DNA of 64,000 bases from Hyphochytrium catenoides (taxonomy: Eukaryota > Sar > Hyphochytriomycetes > Hyphochytriales > Hyphochytriaceae): assembly GCA_900088475.1 (NCBI GenBank), contig FLMG01002493.1, forward strand, positions 49,832-113,831. Reading direction: 5' to 3'. The position numbers and the translations under genes are program-made. The notes beneath the pieces are model-generated. The model was not told where the DNA came from, searched no databases, and worked only from the letters and a program-made list of their open reading frames with translations. This document shows, one piece after another, positions 57,801-64,000 of the stretch (position 1 is its first letter; the number at the start of each line of letters is the position of its first letter).

Positions 57801-60064
57801 GGCGTGGTTCTTGGTTGCAACAACTATAAGATCATTGATATGGGAGTGATGGTGCAATGTGAGGACATTATCAAGGCTGCCAAAGAAAACAAGGTCGACG
57901 TGGTAGGCCTCTCTGGCCTCATTACTCCTTCTCTTGATGAGATGGTGTTTGTGGCCAAGGAGTTTGCCAGGTAGGGCATTGTCTCCTGAATTTGCCTTCA
58001 GTTCTACTACTCTTTCATTGACAGCTACCCGGCCTGTGCATCTTCACCGTCCCTGAGTCTCCTGCCTGCACAATCCGCAAGCCAACCACTGAATGATGGC
58101 CCAACTTTCTTTATCTTCATTGAAGAACTGCATTAACCTTTCCATTTTCTTTCACAAAGTTCTTACTAATGACTCTTCCTTCGCTCTAGGGCTGGATTGA
58201 AGCAACCCATCTTGATTGGAGGTGCCACGACCTCTAAGATGCACACCGCCGTGAAGATCGCCCCGCAGTACAGCACCCCGGAACATCCAGTCATCCATGT
58301 TCTTGACGCCTCTAGAAGCGTGGTCGTGGTTGGAAGCCTGCTGAACGAGGAAGAAAGAGAGGAGTACGTGCAGGAGATTATGGATGAGTACGAAGAACTA
58401 AGGGAGGAACACTATGCCTCACTGGATGATAGGAATATGAAGGTGAGGAAGAAGGCTGCCGCAGTTAGATGGGAGATGTACTACTCGCTATTGCATTCAC
58501 TGGCACCACTCTCTTGCCACGTGCTCTTCGTTGCTCCCACAACGTATATTTCCCTATCTTCTCTGCATGGTCCTTCGGAGTCCCTTCTTTTAGTTTGCTG
58601 TTCTCTCCTGGTTTTAATCTCTCTCTAGGTTCGTGACTTACGACTTCGTCCGCTCGTCTTTCTGTCATTGGCCTTTCTTCCTTTTCTTACCCTTTCCTCA
58701 ATTCTTAGACGCTGGATGAAGCTATCAAAAATCGTATGAACATCAATTTCAGCGCTAATCCTCCAGCGCCGCGGCCTAAGAACCTAGGAATTCACGTGGT
58801 CAATAACTACACTGTGGAAAGCGTTGTTCCTTATATTGACTGGAACCCTTTCTTCCAAGTATGGGAGCTGAGGGGAAGGTACCCCAATCGTGGTTACCCG
58901 AAGGTAAGGAGCTGCGTATTCTACCTTTCTCTCTCCTTTTTGTTCTCTTTTTATCGAGCGTTTTCTATCGCTCATAACGTGGCACTCTGACCTCTATACT
59001 CCTTGCAGATCTTTAATGATGAGACCGTGGGCGAGGAGGCAAAGCGTCTATTTGACGAAGCCCAAGAGATGTTGAAGAAAATCATTGAGATGAATGCATT
59101 TACTCTTCGTGGAATTTATGGTCTCCTCCCTGCTAATCGTGTTGGTAAGCGCTATGTTCGTTCGACTCTTTCTATGCCTTTCGTCGAGAGCGCTTCTGTT
59201 GTTCTCTTTCCCGATTTATTTAGGAAGTGCTGAAACTGACTCTCCTCAAACAGGTGAGGATGTGGAGATTTATGCGGACGACAATCGGGAGATGGTGCGG
59301 GCCAAGTTCTGCATGCTTCGTCAGCAGCAAGAAAAGGAGAACGATGATCCATACCTCTCTCAGGCAGACTTCATTGCCCCCAAGGAGAGTGGTGTTCCTG
59401 ACTACATGGGAATGTTTGCTGTGGGATGCTTTGGGGTGGATGTACTAGCCCAGGAATATAGCAGCAAGCATGACGATTATAACAAGATCCTCGTGCAGGT
59501 GCGTGGCTTAGAGAAGCAAAGCTATTGCTGGGGACACTTCTCCGTCCTCCTCCTTCTTGTCTTGCTATATCTGATCTTGCAGTGCTTGAGAGTCTAGTGG
59601 TCTTGTAACCTTCTCTTACCACCATTGTATGACCTTACTCTCTTTTTCAGGCCCTTGGTGACAGGGTTGTTGAGGCCTTTGCTGAGGTTCTTCATCGTGA
59701 TATTCGTCGGGATTTCTGGGGCTATTCGACCTCTGAGGACTTGGACACCACGGACCTGCTGAAGATCAAATATCAGGGCATTCGACCTGCCCCGGGCTAC
59801 CCTTCCCAGCCAGACCACACTGAAAAAAGGACGATGTGGAATTTGATGAAGGTGCAGGAGGAGACAGGCATCGAGCTCAGTGATAACCTTGCCATGCTTC
59901 CTGCCTCCAGCGTTAGTGCCCTCGTCTTTGCGCATCCGGAGTCGCAGTACTTTGCGGTTGGTAAGGTTGCTAAAGACCAGGTGGAGAGCTATGCCGCTCG
60001 CAAGGGTCTTTCCATCGAAGAGACAGAGAAGTGGCTCAGGCCCATCCTCAACTATGATGCTTGA
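54873..60064 (+). CDS. MTR: Cobalamin-dependent methionine synthase (MetH)
   Basis: MetH transfers a methyl group from 5-methyl-THF to homocysteine through methylcobalamin. Nine exons keep phase: 54873-55106, 55304-55954, 56100-56343, 56479-57970, 58190-58442, 58709-58903, 59009-59144, 59254-59498, 59651-60064. They give 1287 residues, against 1265 in human. All four modules are present. The homocysteine domain ([13 protein letters not shown]) has zinc cysteines in [10 protein letters not shown] and [10 protein letters not shown]. The pterin domain has [11 protein letters not shown] and [10 protein letters not shown]. The cobalamin cap and binding domain has the base-off ligand motif GDVHDIGKN near residue 807 and [11 protein letters not shown]. 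The SAM-binding activation domain has [15 protein letters not shown] near residue 1196. Exon 8 could instead start at 59224, which would insert ten residues ([10 protein letters not shown]) before EDVEIY. The N-terminus has no clear targeting signal. Confidence 0.98.
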
Positions 60065-61220
60065 AGAGCGCAAGGCTTAGCATCGCCGCACACACAAGAT
60101 GCCGGATAAGGCTCCCGACATAGGAGGTACTTGCGCGGATGGAACAAGGGGCGTTTGTAGGGCTTGTGCACCATGCCAAGCCTCTTGCGCGCTTTCTATC
60201 CCCGCAGTGCTCCAGTTGCCACCTGATCGCCGCCACATGGCGGTGATCAAGTCGCGGCTGTCCTCCTCAGGCTAGCATTAGGCCGGCATCCACTTTAAAC
60301 TGAGCTAATGAAAGTTCTCTTGCGGCTTAGTTCTCTTGCTACCTCTACTCTATGGGAATATGCATATAGAAGAGAGAGAGAACAGAAGACAGAGTTGAAA
60401 GAACAAAAGAGATGCAAAGATAGAAGAAGGAAGGGAAATAAAGAGACAAGAGCTAGGAAGACTTGAGCTCTTTCTCTCCTCTCTGTCCTCTGCAGGCACC
60501 ATCATCATCATCATGAAGAGTCAAAAGCTGAGCCTCAAGCAATAGCTTTTAGTTAGATGAAGAAGAAGGGAAGAAGAGCTGGAGGAGGATTATCAACTTC
60601 GTAGTATGAAGTACTCTACAAGCCATCCTACGACATTTACTGGTGATAGATGGTTGCAAATGCTATAGAGATGGTCAGATAGTGCTATCGCTGCTGGATT
60701 GCCCTTTGGTGGGGTTGTCCACATCCCCCAGCCTTTCTGTAAAAGGTAGGCGATTTGAAGGCAGAAGCGTAATACGACTATCCTAGGATAAGAGCCTTCT
60801 TCACATCATCCAACGCCTGCATCCGTATCTAATACCCATGGATAATATGGGTGCTCTTGTTCTTGCCTTGCTTTGATTACGGGTGCTTTCCTTCTTATGT
60901 AATAAGAGTACCCATATGGATACCCGTAATCTGGCCGTGGCTTCAACTTTCCCCTTTGAGAAGGGGCCGACAGATGTCCAAGACAGAGAAGGAAAGAGAA
61001 GCTCAACGGACCGCCAGCACTTGTTCTCATGACAGCTGCGCCCTCGCTCCCTCGCTCCACCAGCTCCAGAATCTTCTTACTCTCTGCCCGCAGAGACCTT
61101 TCTTCCTCCGTCTGTCACTCTACAGTTGGTGAAGCGCCACAACGTACTCTGCATACCGTGAAACCATCACGAGCTTTCACATCTTTTGTCACGTGCCGCA
61201 TTTAAGTTTCTGCAGTCAAC
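60065..61220. other. Intergenic region between MetH and DapA
   Basis: About 1.15 kb lie between two plus-strand genes. 60350-60440 is purine-rich (AGAGAGAGA-type). 60845-60931 holds nested inverted repeats, listed separately. The region should contain the MetH 3' UTR and the promoter of the dihydrodipicolinate synthase gene. No gene is recognised. Confidence 0.4.
60845..60931. repeat. Nested inverted repeats upstream of DapA
   Basis: One arm pair is exact: GATTACGGGT (60875-60884) with ACCCGTAATC (60922-60931). A second pair overlaps it: ATATGGGTGCTCTT (60845-60858) with AAGAGTACCCATAT (60904-60917), with a single mismatch that would be a G-U pair in RNA. Because the two pairings interleave, only one can form at a time unless they make a pseudoknot. 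It lies about 290 bp before the start codon. Confidence 0.75.
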
Positions 61221-63203
61221 ATGACGAAGCTCAAGCTTGAAGGTGCGAAGAGAAACCTCCGCCTGGTCGGTGGACTGTCAGCGTTTTGACTAACTTCAAC
61301 AAAAACTTGGCATTTGGCAGGGTGCTTTACAGCGTTGGTGACTCCATTCACTGAGGATGGCAGCGAAGTGGACTACGAGCAGCTCAGGGCTCTCGTAGAT
61401 TCACAGATTGAGGAAGGGGTGAATGGCCTCGTACCTGTAAGCCTGAGATGGTCCACGTCGTCGCTCTACCCCAGTGTTCTAATTGGCCTCCTTTCATTTA
61501 GATGGGCACCACTGGTGAGAGCCCTACCTTGAGCCATGACGAGCATGATGCTGTTATTGCTGCTGTCGTGAAATACACGCGCGGACGGGTGCCTGTCATC
61601 GCAGGCACTGGTTCCAACAGCACCGCCGAAGCAGTGCGCCTCACCCAGTACGTACTAAACTCGCCCAATCAGTGTATGAGATGCTGACGGTGAAGTTCCC
61701 TCTAATGCTCAGGGCGGCCAAGGACGCCGGTGTCGATGCGTGTCTTTCAGTTTGCCCGTATTATAACAAGCCTACCCAGACTGGGCTGTACGAACACTTC
61801 AAGAAAGTAGCAGAGGTAAGCGGTAAAGCTAAAAGACGGCGCATTGAGCTAGAAGAAGAGGAAATGGCGGCTTCAATCTACATCTGAGTGGGCAGGTAGT
61901 GGTTGGATTAAGGGAGGATGGACCCTGAGAGGAGTGGTTGGAGTAAGGGAGGATTGACCCTGAGAGAAGAGAGTAACGGGGAGGCTAGTGGGCAGTAGGG
62001 ACCATGGAGTTGGTGTTCATTGTTGAGCTGTGGTACAACCCTCACATTGTCTTGAGGCGAAGCAAGGTCATGGCTGAGGCCTGGCTGTAGAGGAAGCTTG
62101 CCTATCTGCCAGATCAAGACAGAAGGATATAGGAAGAGAGGCGCTGACGGTTTGCAGCCGCAGGCACTAGGGGAGCTACTGTACACGCTTTCTAATACGT
62201 CCAATAGGTCGGTTTGCCGGTAGTCTTATACAATATTCCGGGCAGAACAGGGATCAACCTGCTACCAGAGACTGTTGCAAAGCTGGCGCAGCTGCCGAAC
62301 ATTGTCGCCATCAAGGAAGCGACAGGCTCCGTCGAACAGGTGGGTTGGAACACTGACAGCCGGTCAGTCGATGCCAGTGGACCTAGTATTTTCTTCAAAC
62401 GGAGGTTTTCGTCCTTCATCTGGGTTGTGCCACACCTTACTGCCGACTGAAGGCTAGTTTGCCAAAGTGTACTCACGATCTGGCTGTATCTTTGTATACA
62501 TCCAGTCTTCCGAGATTGCGGCGCTATGCGATATCACGATCCTTTCTGGCGATGACTCCCTGACTCTCCCGTTAATGGCCGTCGGTGCCAAGGGCGTGAT
62601 CAGTGTGCTGTCCAACCTCGGTAAGCGGAAGTGCATCTTTGGCAATTTTAAAATCTAAAAGAGATCGTTCTCCTCTTTGAGTTCAAACAACCAGCAGTCC
62701 GCTAATATGAAATCTGGTTCGCAGCTCCCAAGAAGGTATTGGAGATCACCGATGCCTGTCTTAAGGGCGATTATGAGCAGGCTCGCAAGGCTCATCTTGC
62801 CAACGTAAGTGTTATGAAGGCGAACAAGAGGTGGCATAGCAATGCAATAGACCAGATATTATTTATGGCGCAAGTCTTTGCGCAACGAACTACTTCCTTA
62901 TGCCCTTCGGCCAGAGAGAGGGGATCGACGGTTAGGGAGATAAACCACCATTTAAGGAATATAACGGACGTGTCTCAGGGACCGAGGGTAATCTTTATTT
63001 CTGACTGCTCTTCATGTCTGTTCTCTATATCCCAGCTGTCGCTTATGAAGACTATGTTTGTGGAGACAAACCCGCAGCCGGTGAAGTACGCAATGGAGCT
63101 ACAAGGCAGAATTCGTGCAGTTTGCCGCCCTCCCTTGGGCACCATGACACCTGAGGGGAAAGAAAAGATCAAGAAGGCTTTGGTGGCCCACAACCTTCTT
63201 TAA
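61221..63203 (+). CDS. dapA: 4-hydroxy-tetrahydrodipicolinate synthase (DapA/DHDPS)
   Basis: This enzyme condenses pyruvate with aspartate semialdehyde, the first committed step of lysine synthesis by the diaminopimelate route. Eight exons keep phase: 61221-61242, 61321-61436, 61502-61647, 61713-61815, 62208-62339, 62506-62620, 62725-62804, 63036-63203. They give 293 residues, against 292 in E. coli. Marks are [61 protein letters not shown] with the catalytic Tyr, [16 protein letters not shown] with the Schiff-base Lys, [20 protein letters not shown] and the C-terminal CRPPLG. The first exon is only 22 nt (MTKLKLE), so the enzyme begins directly at the barrel with no transit peptide, unlike plastid DHDPS of plants. 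Of the related class I aldolases (for example N-acetylneuraminate lyase), DapA fits best by motif. Confidence 0.95.
61898..61967. repeat. Imperfect 35-bp tandem duplication in an intron
   Basis: The units AGTGGTTGGATTAAGGGAGG... (61898-61932) and AGTGGTTGGAGTAAGGGAGG... (61933-61967) lie head to tail with about three differences. They sit inside the fourth intron of the DapA gene, which at 392 nt is the longest in that gene. Confidence 0.85.
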
Positions 63204-63532
63204 ATAGAGATTCTGACACGTTCATGAGAGAAAGAAGGTTGCAGAGCAACGCTGGGATGAGGGTCCCATTTCCATGGAAATGTACCAAGACTTCGGTATC
63301 AGAGGGCAAAGAAGGGCGTGGGCTAGCCGCCAATGATAGATGGAACATGTCAGAAGATTTGCTATGTGAGGCTCAGGAGGGCAGCTCTACTAGTCCTTTA
63401 CAAACGCAGTTAGCAACCTTGGTATAGCTTAATGAACCGACCTCTTCTGTCAGACTTACATTCAGGCCCTACACTGAGACTGAAGAGTGACACAGTCATA
63501 TGCGCTATCTGCCTTCATTATCTCGTTTATCC
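63204..63532. other. Short region between convergent genes
   Basis: This 329-bp spacer separates the 3' ends of DapA (+) and the PI4K-like gene (-). It should hold both 3' UTRs. Nothing else is visible. Confidence 0.4.
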
Positions 63533-64000
63533 CTAAGGCATAATCCCATTAGAAAACTTCTGGAAGTTGTCATATTGCCGAGTATAATAGTTGTTGTTGC
63601 TCTTCTTGATCAGGGTCAGCACATGTGCTACTGTCTCTTTCTTAGTCATATAGGTCTTGAACCTCCCCCTCAGCTTGGTCAAGATGTAGGCAACATCCTT
63701 CCCTGCGAAACAAGGAAAAGGACTCTGGTGGGCCATGATTTCCACCAGCGTTAGAAGCTCATCTGCTCTCTTTTGCAATGCTAGAAAGCCACGTGTGCAG
63801 AGAGTGACAAACTCTTGAAACCGATCACTCTCTGTGCTACCCATGAGCTCCACCATCTCCGCCGTGAGTTTGAAGGGCGCCGTTTCAATGCTCCAGCTGC
63901 CACCAGGGGCGTGCCCCAGAATGAACCCGAAGTCAATGTGAATCATGTGCCCAACGTTATCTAGCATAATGTTTCCATTGTGCCTATCCTTGACTTGTAA
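63533..64000 (-). CDS. Phosphatidylinositol 4-kinase (PI4K-beta-like), C-terminal part
   Basis: The frame enters from the right edge and ends at a TAG at 63533-63535, so only the last 155 or so residues are seen. The catalytic loop VKDRHNGNIMLD is followed by HIDFGFILGHAPGG, which holds the metal-binding DFG. Then come APFKLTAEMVELMG, RFQEFVTLCTRGFLALQK, LLTLVEIMAHQSPFPCF and YYTRQYDNFQKFSNGI. This order and spacing match type III PI 4-kinases, especially the beta class, which makes PI4P at the Golgi, rather than PI 3-kinases. The 5' part lies outside the window. Confidence 0.9.
   Translation of the reverse strand, partial: LQVKDRHNGNIMLDNVGHMIHIDFGFILGHAPGGSWSIETAPFKLTAEMVELMGSTESDRFQEFVTLCTRGFLALQKRADELLTLVEIMAHQSPFPCFAGKDVAYILTKLRGRFKTYMTKKETVAHVLTLIKKSNNNYYTRQYDNFQKFSNGIMP

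Noticed and set aside
1..64000. CRISPR array, bacterial operon or prophage
   Set aside because: Spliceosomal introns throughout and eukaryote-only gene families exclude a bacterial origin, and no regularly spaced repeat array exists.

Overview
This window is nuclear DNA from an intron-rich eukaryotic microbe. Protein-coding genes are broken by many short introns (mostly 60-250 bp). Almost all are GT-AG, the reading phase is preserved across every junction I could resolve, and all three standard stop codons are used. Gene content includes an ER membrane complex subunit, a TRAPP subunit, an anoctamin, 40S ribosomal protein SA, a PI 4-kinase and a leishmanolysin. I cannot name the species. The mix of cobalamin-dependent methionine synthase, a dihydrodipicolinate synthase without a transit peptide, a fused trehalose-phosphate synthase/phosphatase-like protein and CAP-domain surface proteins suggests a protist rather than an animal, plant or fungus. 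That placement is inference. A 51-base run of N at 24934-24984 shows this is a scaffolded assembly.

Layout, left to right. 381-6204 (-): a coiled-coil and low-complexity protein with two FAM13-like motifs. 6205-9081: no gene recognised; holds a long CT microsatellite. 9082-10086 (+): cob(I)alamin adenosyltransferase. 10358-12437 (-): EMC2. 13479-15585 (-): a WD40-like protein. 16481-17752 (-): ribosomal protein SA. 18145-20313 (-): an amino-acid transporter. 21458-26643 (+): a trehalose-phosphate synthase/phosphatase-like protein ending in a membrane anchor. 27412-29646 (+): a leishmanolysin-like metalloprotease in a single exon. 30014-31614 (-): a short methylenetetrahydrofolate reductase. 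31615-34977: mostly no gene recognised. 34978-36393 (+) and 37116-39932 (-): two convergent CAP-domain type I membrane proteins. 39933-42424: no gene recognised. 42425-46203 (-): an anoctamin. 46938-53996 (+): a TRAPPC9/Trs120 homologue. 54873-60064 (+): methionine synthase MetH. 61221-63203 (+): dihydrodipicolinate synthase. 63533 to the right edge (-): the C-terminal part of a PI4K-beta-like kinase.

Functional threads. Adenosyltransferase, MTHFR and MetH all belong to cobalamin/one-carbon metabolism: MTHFR makes the 5-methyl-THF that MetH consumes, and the adenosyltransferase makes the other cobalamin cofactor. DapA draws on aspartate, which also feeds methionine synthesis. A second theme is the secretory and surface system: EMC2, TRAPPC9, PI4K, the anoctamin, the leishmanolysin and the two CAP proteins. 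The CAP pair shares an N-terminal cysteine module that I do not recognise, and the trehalose protein appears to have lost key residues in both of its enzyme halves. These are the most unusual items here.
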